This document shows, in pieces, positions 1 to 10,012 of a stretch of DNA of 64,000 nucleotides. The notes under the pieces were generated by a model. It was not told the DNA's origin, made no database searches, and saw only the letters and a program-made list of their open reading frames with translations. The DNA is from Trichobilharzia szidati (taxonomy: Eukaryota; Platyhelminthes; Trematoda; Strigeidida; Schistosomatidae). Where the stretch lies: the NCBI GenBank assembly GCA_944472155.2, contig OX235271.1:25180977-25244976 (forward strand). Reading direction: 5' to 3'. The translations under genes were made by a program, and so were the position numbers. Within the stretch, counting starts at the first letter, position 1. Every line of letters starts with the position of its first letter.

Positions 1-300
1 CCAGTCGTTGGAGGTTTGGAATCAGGGTTTAGCCATCTCCCCTAGACTGTCATCCAATGGACAGTCAACCCGTTGAAGAGCGCCGGGCATCCGCTTTCGC
101 CCTCTCACTTTGGTGAAAAACACCTCTGCCACGTGAAGGCAGTGAGTAGAACTTCCTCAGGAGAGGCTATGTAAGACGCCCGGTCATATGGGAGCATTTC
201 AAGAGGTGTGCGTAGGGGTGGCCAACTCGCAGCGCAAGGCACCCACCCCCGACCATCCTGAGGCTTTGAAGGCCATGGGCAAAGTCTCGTAGATTAAATA
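1..300. other. GC-rich stretch of unknown origin
   Basis: The first 300 bases are clearly richer in G and C than the surrounding AT-rich DNA, with runs such as GAGCGCCGGGCATCC. No long reading frame or known protein motif is seen on either strand. It lies just upstream of a truncated RTE LINE copy in the same window. It could be the 5' untranslated part of such an element, but no sequence here proves that. Confidence 0.3.
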
Positions 301-394
301 CAAAGCAGTGTATATTATAATGAATTACTACTGATAGCTTTGACTAATCAGTTTTCATGCATGTTTTTATTGACTGAAAAGCCAACCTCTAACC

Positions 395-1085
395 TTGTAT
401 CTAGTCAACATAGCCCTGAAAGAAACAACCTCTTTTACCTACCTGATCTGGGAAGCATAGTTTCAACTACAGGCAGACGGAACTGACGAGGATATCAAAG
501 TAAAAATCAGAAAAGCAAGACAAGCTTTCACTTATTTCAAGTTTGTGTGGAGGTCAACAGCACTCAGAATCAAAAATAAGAACCGGATTTTCAACTCCAA
601 CGTGAAGTCAGTCAGTGCTACTATACGGATCAGAGACTTGCAGTGTGCGTCATAAAGAGCATCTCAAACAAACTACACACCTTCATTAACAGTTGTCTTC
701 ACTCAAGATCATATGGCCAGCCGGTCAGAAAAGATCAGCAACAGAGATCTCTGGCAGTGAGCGAACGAGACCAACAGGAACCGATTGTGAAACAAATAGG
801 CAGGAAGAAATGGAGATGGATTGGCTGGCCATACTCTGAGGAAACGCACCATCAAGTGACATCACTAGACAAGCCATTGCTCGAGTGGAACCCGACTGAA
901 TGGGAAGCGGCGAGTTGGTCGTCAGTGCGAGGGTGGGTGACTTGGAGGAGGTCACGTGAAGAGATGAAAACGTGTGGGCAGACTTGGAGCCAGGTGAAGA
1001 CTCTAGCAGAGAACCGAACGCATTGGAGACGCACGGCTGAAGCCTTATGTTCCTCTAGGAATTAAAGGAAAGAATAGTAATAATA
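395..1085 (+). mobile_element. RTE-clade LINE, 3' end (subfamily ending in GGAATTAAAGG)
   Basis: This is the 3' end of an RTE non-LTR retrotransposon, the part after the reverse transcriptase palm. Frameshifted blocks read like the family C-terminus: a KETTSF start, then NSNVKSVSATI, RWIGWP, then VTWRRS and ALCSSRN just before the end. It finishes with GGAATTAAAGG followed by AATAATAATAA, the microsatellite-type tail usual for RTE. Several frame changes make it a dead copy. It closely resembles the copies at 36235-37010 and 59240-60055. 5' truncation is typical of target-primed reverse transcription. Confidence 0.85.
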
Positions 1086-1249
1086 ATAACCCAATAGTTT
1101 TATAATATACGAGCAGAATAAAGTCTGTGACAACCCAGTGCATCGAGACTCCGTATACTGTAGTCACAGAGAGTTCGATTGGAACAAACACTCAGTTAAA
1201 GTCTATTGACACGTTTTCGCTAGTAGAAACACATCCATGAATTAAACTG

Positions 1250-1378
1250 AATAAATTTATTTATTTTTTTTATTTTTATTTTTTTATTTTGATAACAGCT
1301 TGATGCCACACCGTATTTGTAGGTACAAGTATGGAATTTTCAGCATGGATATCGGAAGCCCAAATTTAGCAGGCCAAC
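1250..1378 (-). mobile_element. tRNA-SINE (SINE-B variant), 3' half
   Basis: On the minus strand this matches the 3' half of the tRNA-headed SINE at 42695-42900: the GGGTGTGCGC junction, the GATATCCATGCTGAAAATTCC block, GGTGTGGCATCAAGC and an A-rich AAAATAAAAA tail. The tRNA-like head is missing. Confidence 0.65.
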
Positions 1379-1812
1379 CATAGACATTGGGTGTGCGCTG
1401 GCAAAGATTTCAGTAGACAAAATAAAAAAGCATTGGAAAGATTTAATACCTTTCCACCACGAATTGATTGTGAATACATAATGAAGGAGATAAATGATAA
1501 ATTACTGTGAAGGTACCGAACAACAGCAACAAAGTATTCAAAAAAAAGCAACCGTAGACACAAACAAAATAGAATATTGTATTCTCAAAATCGGAAGACA
1601 GTCATTAAACAAAAAATAATCTAATATATTTTATGGCTTGATGAATAGCTGCTAACCTAATTTAATTATTGGAGTACTTCCTCTTTGCGCACAAACATTT
1701 ATCATTCGAAACTTGTTCTACAGTTCTGTATTAAAAATAAAACACCACAGGATTTGAAATGTCCAAATAAAAAATATTCATGACATTTGAAAGCGGCATA
1801 CTTGTAACTTCT
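1379..1812. other. AT-rich spacer
   Basis: No gene, RNA or recognisable repeat is seen here. Only short chance reading frames are present. Confidence 0.5.
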
Positions 1813-1960
1813 GTGAGAAATCTTTGATTGGACACTAGTTAGTAACTCGTGTAGTGCGTCTTTTCCTGGGTCTAGTGCAGGCTGAATTCTTTCAGTCACT
1901 TTCTCGATGTGGTCACACTATTCTAGGGTAGCTCATCCACAAAGTGCACTTTGCCTTTAT
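1813..1960 (-). repeat. SINE-C, inverted 5' fragment
   Basis: It contains TTGATTGGACACTAGTTAGT, which is the reverse complement of the 5' block of the SINE-C copy starting near 2000. The same block recurs at 45513 and 45630. It therefore faces the following copy head to head. Confidence 0.55.
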
Positions 1961-1999
1961 TGATATTAGATGGCTGGAAGCAATTATCGGCAAGGCGGA

Positions 2000-2330
2000 G
2001 ACTTTTAGACTTCACTGATAGAATTTACTCTGCACCGAAACAAAAGACAAGACATATTTCACGGGTTACTAACTAGTGTCCAATCAAAAATATCCAACAC
2101 AGTTCTACAGGAAGTCAATCGTGAGCCAGAAGAGCTCAGTAATAACGTCACTAACTACAGCACTGGATAGCGAGGCTTGAAAAATTACAAGGGGAATGAA
2201 TTTCTTCACGGTTGCAAATATGCATTGTTGACTAATGAGTGCCAACTGGCACGAAACCTAGATCAGAAGAAGCTTACTTCCTGTTGCCTCCAATAGATAC
2301 AAATCCAAAAGCAGGATGCAAGTCTGTAAA
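2000..2330 (+). mobile_element. SINE-C (tRNA-like core)
   Basis: It aligns by eye with the reverse complement of 45290-45600 and 46020-46300: ACTAGTGTCCAATCAAAA, CAGGAAGTCAATCGTGAGCC, a tRNA A-box-like AGCTCAGTAATAACGTCACT, then GTGCCAACTGGCACGAAACC and TTGCCTCCAA. The core resembles a pol III promoter A box, and the B box is not clear. Three dispersed copies in one window support a transposed family. Confidence 0.6.
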
Positions 2331-3627
2331 TCGCAAGGCTGAATATTACAAATTCTGTTCATTATTCTACCTGAAACGGACTTAGTATAGAAATGAATAC
2401 CCTTACCCTAGACAGTATTTTTATGTACAATAGATAATTCTTAGTTTGCTTTATTATAAAACATTTAATATTCACTCAAGCAAAATAATAATCGACAGAG
2501 TACCACTTGAAGAAAAACACTACAGTCGGTCACGACACTTATCTTTTGAAAGATACATAGCAGCATATCTGAGGCTATTTCGAAACGCATATAAGTACAG
2601 ATTACGTTGCAAATACTCAAGTGGCAGGAGTAAATTGTTTGCATTGTAGGTAACCCAACGAGTTCAGCTGACTACCATGATATTTGATATGGTAGCCTGA
2701 GTTTAGCCTAAGAGAATGTCAACTTTGGAATTCCCATTATGCCACATTAATGGCCACAGGATTTCGCACCAGTCACAAGACATATTCGTCCTAATATATG
2801 TATATCGTTCCATTCAATCACTTAAAATCTGTTCACAAAATAGTATTTAAACTTCTCGATATGGTGATAACACACATCTAGCAATTCTACTACACACGAA
2901 GTTCTCAGACAGGTGTGACAGTCAGCAAAAACCCCATGCAACGAAACTAACTCCTATGCCGCATCACTTAACAATGTCCATTCCCGGTTCACCCACTGTT
3001 TCACTGTAAGTTGATGGGTATATTACTCTGTACATCGAAGTATATTTCTAATCTTGTGGTTTTACCTACAGCTAATTTATTGAAGAATGATTAAGGATTA
3101 TTCCTGCCGTATCTGTCAATTATTTTTACCAACCTCAGAGATAAAAAAAGTGTATTACATGAGTTTGTACAGCAGTATTTGAAATATAGGCTAATTCTTA
3201 GAACTACAACTTTATGTATATACATATATATTGTAAATACTGCAACTGACTTTGCTTAAATCAGGAACAATCACTAATTACACATTGATTTCTCTCAATA
3301 ATTCACCCTGCGTGGTTAAGTAAATGACAAGCGAAATTCATTCATAGCGCTATTCTATTTCATCTTATGGATACAGAACACACAATTGATGTTAACCAGG
3401 CTTCCAAAGTCACTCACCGTATACCAGCAAATCTTAACTTCCCCTTAAGAGTTCGCCTACTATATAATGATGAGTCCATTAAGATCCAAATTAAGAAGCC
3501 TAACTTATGTATCCAAAGAAGTTGGTTCAGACATTGTCCTTATCCCGCTGGCCATCAAGGTTCTGATGATAATCAATTTGTTGTGGAAATTTCCTTAATT
3601 TTATTTGATATTATACTTGCTATTACA
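2331..3627. other. AT-rich region without recognised gene
   Basis: About 1.3 kb without a recognisable domain, RNA or repeat. Reading frames such as 2446-2649 (+) and 3367-3630 (+) show no known motif, no codon-use signal and no neighbour suggesting function. Confidence 0.5.
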
Positions 3628-4470
3628 TGATGAAGATAACCAACAGCAACAACAAAATCAACCAGCAGCAATCACCATCAACGGGAGAGATATAACAGAG
3701 GTTACGTCCTTCACTTATCTAGGAAGTATCGTTTCAACTACAGGCAGCCAAAACGGACGAAGATGTGAAAGTCAGAATTGGAAAGGCGAGACACGTCTTC
3801 ATCAACCTGGAAGCGTCGAATGACATCGCGCGCGGCCGTCTAGTGGAATCCTAACAGGAAGCGACGACTGGGTCATCCTAGGGTGAAATGGAGGAGACTG
3901 GGTGAGGAGGAGATGAGAGATTATAGGCAGTCGTGTACCCAGATGAACAGGTCACTTCTTTCAAGTGTCTAGACAGCTTCATTTCAATTACAGACAAAGA
4001 CACGAATAAGGTTGTCACAGGCAGGTTCGGAATGCCAAGGCAGACACTCAATAATTTGTAATCAGTGTGGAATTCTTCTGCACTCAATGTCTGAAAAAAA
4101 ATTTGGATTTTTAACAGCAACGTTAAATCAGTTCTTCTATATGAGTCAAAGGCTAGGCGTATCATCAAAAGTACTTCTAACAGCTTGATTCAGACTTTCA
4201 TCAGCAGCTGCATTAACTGGCTCGATAACAAAGATCAGATGGCAACAAGGAAATCTGGAGAAGAACCAATAAAGAACCTATTGCCCAACAAATATTCTAA
4301 CGGTGAGTTGAGCCTGGGCCCAACTGTGACATAGAGGAGATCGTATGTGGATGTGAGAGACTATGGGCATTTGTGCGGCCAGCTGGGGAGAACTGTAGAT
4401 AACAGGACAAGGTGGAGGTATGCTGCTGAGGCCGTGTGTTTCAGTCGAAACCCAATGGAACAATAAAAAT
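3628..4470 (+). mobile_element. RTE LINE 3' end, two degraded pieces in tandem
   Basis: The first piece (about 3628-3945) has a CAA-rich block, then ITEVTSFTYLGSIVSTTG, and jumps to WRRLGEE, skipping several hundred bases. A second start-like block (QVTSF, about 3948) follows. It continues through IRWQQGNLE-like and RYAAEAVCFSRNPMEQ-like decayed sequence to CCCAATGGAACAATAA near 4465. The layout suggests either an internal deletion plus rearrangement or two insertions. Many stops make it a pseudogene. Confidence 0.75.
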
Positions 4471-5159
4471 AATTAACTGACAACAGAATTCACTGATTTA
4501 TTGGTCATAATAAGATTTTCATGAAACCATACACAAAACCTACCTTACACTTCTACTCCAGGATTTCGGCTGAAGTTTTGTCTTTTGGTCTTCAGGTGCT
4601 TAGGATGAAATCCTTAGTCTAGTCTGGAGATAATTAAGTCTACAATACTTTCAGTAGACCAAACAAATATTGCCAGTAATAAGACATAAGTAAACTATCA
4701 AGATGGCAATGCGAAATCTCAACACTGCCATCAAATGGTCTGTTTTAAATTTTGGACTTGGTCACAAGAAGCAAACTACTTAAACTGCTAATTTTGCTTC
4801 ATACCGAATACCTTTAATTTTTACCAGTCGCTAATGTGATCTAGTTTGTTCAGTGTTTTAAGTAATATAGTGAGTGATGATAGATGATAATAGAATGAGA
4901 ATCTCAGATTCGAACCAGCAGCATCGGAATCATCAGTACCAAGTCAGTAAATATGCTGCTGTTATACAGAGAATGATTTAAGCTTCAATTATCAGGCACT
5001 ACTCTTGTGATAGTCTACTGATTCAAAGCTACCTCAGAGAGTAATAAATATTGTTTGTAATAATAGTGATGAAACACCCTACATACTAAGTCAGTTTCAT
5101 ATATCATTTATTCACAGTTAAAACTGTCAAAGGTAAAATTCAACATCTGATATAAATCC
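4471..5159. other. AT-rich spacer
   Basis: No gene or repeat is recognised. Confidence 0.45.
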
Positions 5160-5845
5160 AGCGCCAATCACCATCAACGGGAGGGATTTGAAAGAGGTTA
5201 CTTCATTCACTTATCTAAGCAGCATTGTCTCAACTACACGAGGAACGGACGAGGATGTCAAATCGAGTGAGATTCGGGAAGGCGAGAAACACATTCATCA
5301 ACCTGAAACCAATCTGGAAATCTTCGTCACTCAACTCAGCATCAACAACAAAGTGATTCGGATTTTCAATACAAACGTCAAGTCAGTCAGTTCTTCTATA
5401 CGGATCAGAAACTTGGCCAGTGTGTCACAAAGAATATTTCCAACAGCCTGTTGCAGACCTTTAACAACAACTGTCTTCGTTCTATACTGACGATCAGATG
5501 GCTGGAAAGAATCACCAACAAGAAACTATGGGAAGAAACAAAGCCAGAACCAATCGCTCAACAAATATGCAGGAGAAAGTTGATATGGATTGGACACTCG
5601 CTGAGCACAGGAAGCCACTGGGTGACATCGCGCGTGAGGCCAGTGCTCGAGTGGAACCCGAAAGGGAAGCGGCGAGTGAGACGCCTAAGAAGGGTGACAT
5701 GGAGGAGATCGTGTGAAGAGGAGTTGAAACAGTATGGACTAACATGGACGCAAGTGAAAAGAACAGCAGAAGACAGAAACAAGTGGAAACGTGCAGTTGA
5801 AACCCTATGTTTCACTAGAAACCCAAGGGAACAATAATAATAATA
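5160..5845 (+). mobile_element. RTE LINE 3' end (subfamily ending in GGAACCCAAGGG-type tail)
   Basis: Readable family blocks in order are: INGRDLKEVTSFTYL near 5170-5215, IFNTNVKSVSSSI near 5360, RWLERITNKKLWEETKPEP, RKLIWIGHSL, VLEWNPKGKRRVRR, ETLCFTRNPREQ and the tail GGAACAATAATAATAA. At least two frameshifts split the frame; the longest piece is 5451-5837 (128 codons). It is very close to the copies at 13432-14650 and 27598-28345, so this subfamily was recently active. Confidence 0.88.
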
Positions 5846-6029
5846 ACTACCTTGGTATATATTTTTTTAATTATCGGACACTATATTACCACTGAAGTAG
5901 TTCAGATCAATGTTTTTTTAAAGGCCTGATTAGTCGAATTAACAATATTTGACAATATACACATTTCCATAGCTTCGTTCCTCTCCCAATAGAAAAGAAA
6001 TCTGAGTCAAAGCAATATGAACAAATTAG

Positions 6030-6140
6030 TTCAGCGAAGAGTCTCTTTTCGGCGAATTCATTCACTTAGCTGTACAGTCGCAAATATATATATATATACA
6101 ATTATTTTGTGTGTGTGTGTGTACATTAGGTTTGTCAAAA
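6030..6140 (-). mobile_element. Orphan PLE 3' terminus with hammerhead-like fold
   Basis: On the minus strand: a CA-repeat (AATGTACACACACACAC), then CTGTACAGC, then a ribozyme-like block (6032-6072). In that block CAGC and GCTG can form stem I, GAAA is present, and AAGAG/CTCTT form hairpin III followed by C. The CUGANGA strand is altered (AAGTGAATGA), so cleavage is doubtful. The same UTR plus terminus ends the PLE copy at 47330-48066. No coding part is attached. Confidence 0.6.
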
Positions 6141-6485
6141 TCAAAATAACAGTTAGTGTGGGTTGTTGATTATATCATCAAGATAATGAAGTTAAAATGT
6201 GTGATTAATACTCAAAGTTGTAACTAAGTGGGGTGAACATTGGTAAGATGTGAGTAGGGTTACGTAATATGGACATGTTTAGAAAGATTAGATGCTAGTG
6301 AAGGAGTTTGGAGACAATTATGAAAATAAACTAGATAATAGGTGAAAAGATTGAATGGGTTAGTTACTAAAAGCAATATGTTTAAACAATGTGAATGATG
6401 AATATGAACTTAAGATTGTATATGGCACCTGAAATGAGAATAGCTATCTAGAAAAGTCCATAATGAAACACATAGTCAAGAAAAT
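6141..6485. other. AT-rich spacer
   Basis: Nothing recognised apart from AT-rich sequence. Confidence 0.45.
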
Positions 6486-7245
6486 TTAAAAGAACTTTTC
6501 TGTATCTGTAGACAAGAACCCTCCACATGTGAAACTGCAACTCAAAGCTGATCTACCAGGTGCAATAATAAGCAACAAGTTCAGAGACTCGAAGTCGAAG
6601 GACTTTTAACGCCAATAAGCAGCAGTTTATTTTGTTCGACACGATCGGTTGTTATCCCAAAGTTGAAAGACTAGCCATCTCTTTTTGTCAATTCAGCTGC
6701 TCTTATGGGGGAGATTATATTGGCTATTGCTCTAGGAACGTAACTTTTCTTGCTCTGGAACACCTACACCAATGCGGCTAAATAATAGTGTAGTAAACAC
6801 CATCGAAAAATCAGGATTAGAAAACGTCATCCAAACAGGTCATAAAGTGAGTATTAAAGAATCTTTTTCTATTATCTGCTGGGTATCAAATAAATTGCCA
6901 AAAGCCTTTAGGTACAGGATACTCTGAAAGCCCGGAAGCCATTACGATTGGCTTAAAAAACCGGAGGTCTGCGTGCAAAAGACACAAGTCGTCGGACTAA
7001 TACTGTTACCCTAGTCTGCATTGGAACCTATTCATTCATTAATTCTGTATTATTTTATCTGATATTCAATGTAGTGTTATATTTATGCATGTTATCGCTT
7101 ACAGAGGCTTTTGAACTGTAATTTCTTGATCTGAATGATTCCATGTTATTAATAAAAAATAATTATTCTTTAACTACCATGGATATATATATAACTGTAG
7201 AACCTAATGAAGAGAAAGTTATCGAAAAGAACATTCTTTGAAGTT
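6486..7245 (+). pseudogene. Penelope-like element, C-terminal remnant plus 3' terminus
   Basis: Decayed but ordered PLE blocks can be read. NKNPPHVKLQLKADLPG lies near 6520, where intact relatives have KKxLYxxLEFKxD. FSCSYGGDYIGYCSRNV near 6690-6750 is a GIY-YIG core with the Cys pair reduced. INCQKPLG, then AITIGLKNRR and a CKRH remnant of the CVQKK end, lie near 6880-6990. Several stops interrupt it. A 3' UTR follows, and 7197-7240 repeats the PLE terminal fold (GAAAAGAACATTCTTTG). No retrotransposition function is expected. Confidence 0.72.
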
Positions 7246-7400
7246 GCCAGCCTCAGTTCGCCACTTTTCCTCTTTTCCGGGGTTTCTGCCTGCTAGGCAA
7301 CCTAGGAGTGCGCTGGTCAGGAATCCAACCCTGACCTTCCACCAAATGGTTGACAAGTATTCTTCTACCATTGAAACATCGACGTACCAGATATCAGATC
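7246..7400 (-). mobile_element. SINE-B fragment
   Basis: The minus strand keeps the decayed tRNA-like head (GTCAGGGTTGGATTCC as B-box) and the following GCACTCCTAGGTTGCC block, as in the copies near 16.7 and 62.1 kb. The 3' tail is missing. Confidence 0.5.
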
Positions 7401-7437
7401 TACCATACAAAAACTTGGCTTTACTGAGGTTCGACAT

Positions 7438-7535
7438 TCATTGCGTAGAGATGTTACCCATTGGTACTCGACTTTCAGGCGGTTGATGCCCTATGTTCCA
7501 CTAGGAACTCAAGGGAACAATAATAATAATAAACA
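7438..7535 (+). mobile_element. RTE LINE, extreme 3' tail
   Basis: Only the last hundred bases are present: TGATGCCCTATGTTCCACTA, then GGAACTCAAGGGAACAATAA and an AAT repeat, the terminal sequence of the subfamily at 5160-5845. Confidence 0.7.
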
Positions 7536-7799
7536 AAACCTTATTGAAGTAAACTCTATAGACTTTTGTATCCTCAGAAAACAAAATAAATGTACAATTT
7601 TGAAGATCTATTTGACAAAAAAAATTTTCTGTCTTATGGTTATTTAAGTGAACATTCACCTTCATAACCAACATAACAAGTTGTAAATGCAAAAACAAAT
7701 TACAATACTGAAAACTGACAAAAATCCTATTTAGCTGAACAATGGTTAGAGGCTAGATAAACTCTAGCTGTGGATTTATAGACTTGTTAATACTTGTAA

Positions 7800-7950
7800 A
7801 AATTATATTTGTAAAATCTCAGCAAAACTGAGATAAGTAATTTCAACGTTTCCTGCGTTCGGCAAACTTGTCCGAACTTCTTCAGGGCAATTCATCGAAA
7901 TTAACAAAACAGAGGTCTATTTATGAAAAAATGGACATCTCTTGTTTTCA
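7800..7950 (-). mobile_element. Terminal fragment of a third PLE-like lineage
   Basis: Reading the minus strand, CCCTGAAGAAG is followed by a 6-bp stem (GTTCGG/CCGAAC) and then GAAACGTTGAAATT. This is the order of a PLE hammerhead: CUGAAGA, helix II, GAAA, and a tiny helix III with loop GUU. Four extra bases sit between helix II and GAAA, and the expected U after the last G is an A, so it is probably inactive. A short ATCTCAGTTTTGCTGAGAT hairpin follows. Confidence 0.45.
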
Positions 7951-8314
7951 AAAACTTTATCCAATCATATGAGTCATGAAACAGTCATCAACATGTATAA
8001 TAAACACAGTTGTGTGTGTGTTTTGTGATCCAAATTTGACCTCAGACTTACAAATATTGATCTACTTTTGTTAAACACTTTTCATCAGAATTTTAGTGAT
8101 TCCGTTCAACTAAAACTTCATGATCGTAGATAACTGAATATGAAAGTATATGTGTATATGCAGTATACAATGGTGTGTGCATGTGTATATGTGTGCATGG
8201 GTAAACAGTTGTAAAACATTTGTTAGCCTCTCCATAAGAAGATATAGACAATTGGGAATTTAGATCAAGTATGATCAATTGGTGATACATATCCATTTTT
8301 TATTTATTAATCAG
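7951..8314. other. Spacer with TG-rich tracts
   Basis: It contains GTGTGTGTGTTTTGTG near 8010 and TGTATATGTG-type low-complexity sequence near 8150-8200. No gene is recognised. Confidence 0.45.
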
Positions 8315-8605
8315 TGAGAAGTGATGACCAATGAGGTCCATCCAGTCAGTTGTGAGGATGGATGTCCCACCGATGACACTGATTGGTGGTCACGCTAAAT
8401 CACGAATTGGTAGAAGTTAGAATTCATGGGCTAGCCATTGATCGGCTCCCAATGACTGAATGGTATACGAGCTTGCCTTGTAGCCGGAAAGTCCTGGGTT
8501 CGAACCCCAGTGGGTACGTACTGCCGATGGTTTCCAAAAGAACTAGGATGAAACAGCTGTCCAGTACTCCTTGCTGGCTATTAAGGGAAAAGATTTTTGG
8601 ACTTA
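8315..8605 (+). mobile_element. SINE-A (tRNA head plus hammerhead-like tail)
   Basis: A tRNA-like head has an A box around ACTGAATGGTATACGAGC (8453-8471) and a perfect B box in GGGTTCGAACCCC (8496-8508). The upstream block GGTAGAAGTTAGAATTCATGG and the tail GATGAAACAGCTGTCCAGTA are shared with the other SINE-A copies. In this copy the hammerhead CUGANGA strand is lost (CTGCCGATGG), so the ribozyme is inactive. No intact tRNA gene is implied. Confidence 0.75.
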
Positions 8606-8884
8606 TCTGACTATCGCCGATGGACTAGGAACTCTGAAGATGTGCACGTTCAACAGAACAAAAGGGAAGTGCAAGAATGGCATCTGAGTCTGGTTGGATG
8701 CCATTAAGACAAAGCTTACAACACCTCAGGCATCTGAAGGCGAGCTAAAAATTGATTTATTTAATATTTAACTAATTCTTAGTTCAGTCTTGAAATTCCT
8801 GTAACTGATTGGACCGAAATGTTCAGCCTCAGGTTGACGTGTAGGCTCCTCTTATGGAAATCCTTCAACAGTGTCTGATTATTT

Positions 8885-9115
8885 AACCTGAAGTAATTTG
8901 GTGGATGGTGCCTATTAGTGGAATCCAGGATGTGCGTTTCGTCCTTTTTCGGACTCGTCGATTGGATGTGCCTGCATTTCCCAGTGTGAACACTATCATT
9001 CACTCGGGAATGTAGAAACACCCAGACGACGAGTCTGAAATAGGACGAAACGCGCATCCTGGATTTCACTGCTAGTCACCATCCACCAGACTGCTTTAAC
9101 TAATTCTGTTTAATC
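8885..9115. repeat. SM-alpha-like palindromic repeat with two opposed hammerhead-like modules
   Basis: The minus module (8923-8967) reads ATCCAATCGACGAGTCC, then GGACGAAACGCACATCC and TGGAT. The plus module (9021-9064) reads CCAGACGACGAGTC, GGACGAAACGCGCATCC and TGGAT. Both keep helix II (GUC/GAC type), GAAAC and an ATCCA/TGGAT-type stem I. Both change the C3-U4 pair of the core (UC and AC), which should prevent cleavage. They face each other, with CACCATCCACC outer ends. The match to the schistosome hammerhead repeat family is from known sequence character, not from a search. Confidence 0.7.
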
Positions 9116-10012
9116 TATTTATTTTGCCTCTAGTTGTGTTTTGTTACCAGGATAAATCAGTAAAGTCAAAATATCTTAAATTATCACATTTCCGAATCAT
9201 TTTTCTGATAATATCGTTTGGGGATATATTAAGATATTTAAATGATCATCTATATATTTGCTTAGTATAATTAGCCAACAATCCAACCTAACCCGATTTC
9301 TTGACCTTAACTTAATAATTCACTGTTGTTTTACTACACTAAATATCTAATTTCATTTAAGGCACTATTATTTAACAAGAAAATTCCTTTTTGGCACGTT
9401 TGCCATTGGAATAAACAATCGTTTAGAAAGGGTGTGTGAAGAAAAATTGTCTTCTCTGTATTGAAGTAACATGGTTTCTTTCATCTATCTCTCGTTTCTG
9501 TTTTCTTTGAAATAATAGTTTAAGGTCGTTTCAGTTAATTGGTGCTCGATAAAAAAAAGATTTAAAATTATCATCCACTATCGATTCCATTAGACACATG
9601 AACTAATATTTATCACATTCTGTGAACATTTTAGCAGGGCGGATATGTAACTTGAGAAGTGAGAACTAGTTACATTGTAATATATTGGGGTTATTTCCGA
9701 ATACACAAAAATATGATACTGGGTACACTAGAATTAAAGGCTTTGCGCTGTATTGTACAGTGTATACTATTTAAACAAAAAAGTATCATCTCAAATATAA
9801 AACTATGTTTATAAATAGCCAATAATTTAGAGGAAAATGGTTACATAAACAAATAGTGGGGAATAAAAAGGAAGGACAGAATGAAGTCTCCCAAATCTGT
9901 ATTCTGGAACATTTGATCCATTCTGGACAACAGGAGAACTTGCATGCCAGCTTCAGAAATCTTGACAAAGAAGTACGATATGATAGAGAAGATTTGTAGC
10001 TCAGGTGGATGA
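9116..10012. other. AT-rich spacer
   Basis: No gene or repeat is recognised in about 900 bases. Confidence 0.45.

Noticed and set aside
6032..6072. Active hammerhead at this PLE terminus
   Set aside because: Stem I and hairpin III are present, but CUGANGA is replaced by AAGTGAATGA.
8923..9064. Active SM-alpha hammerheads
   Set aside because: Both modules change the invariant C3-U4 of the core.
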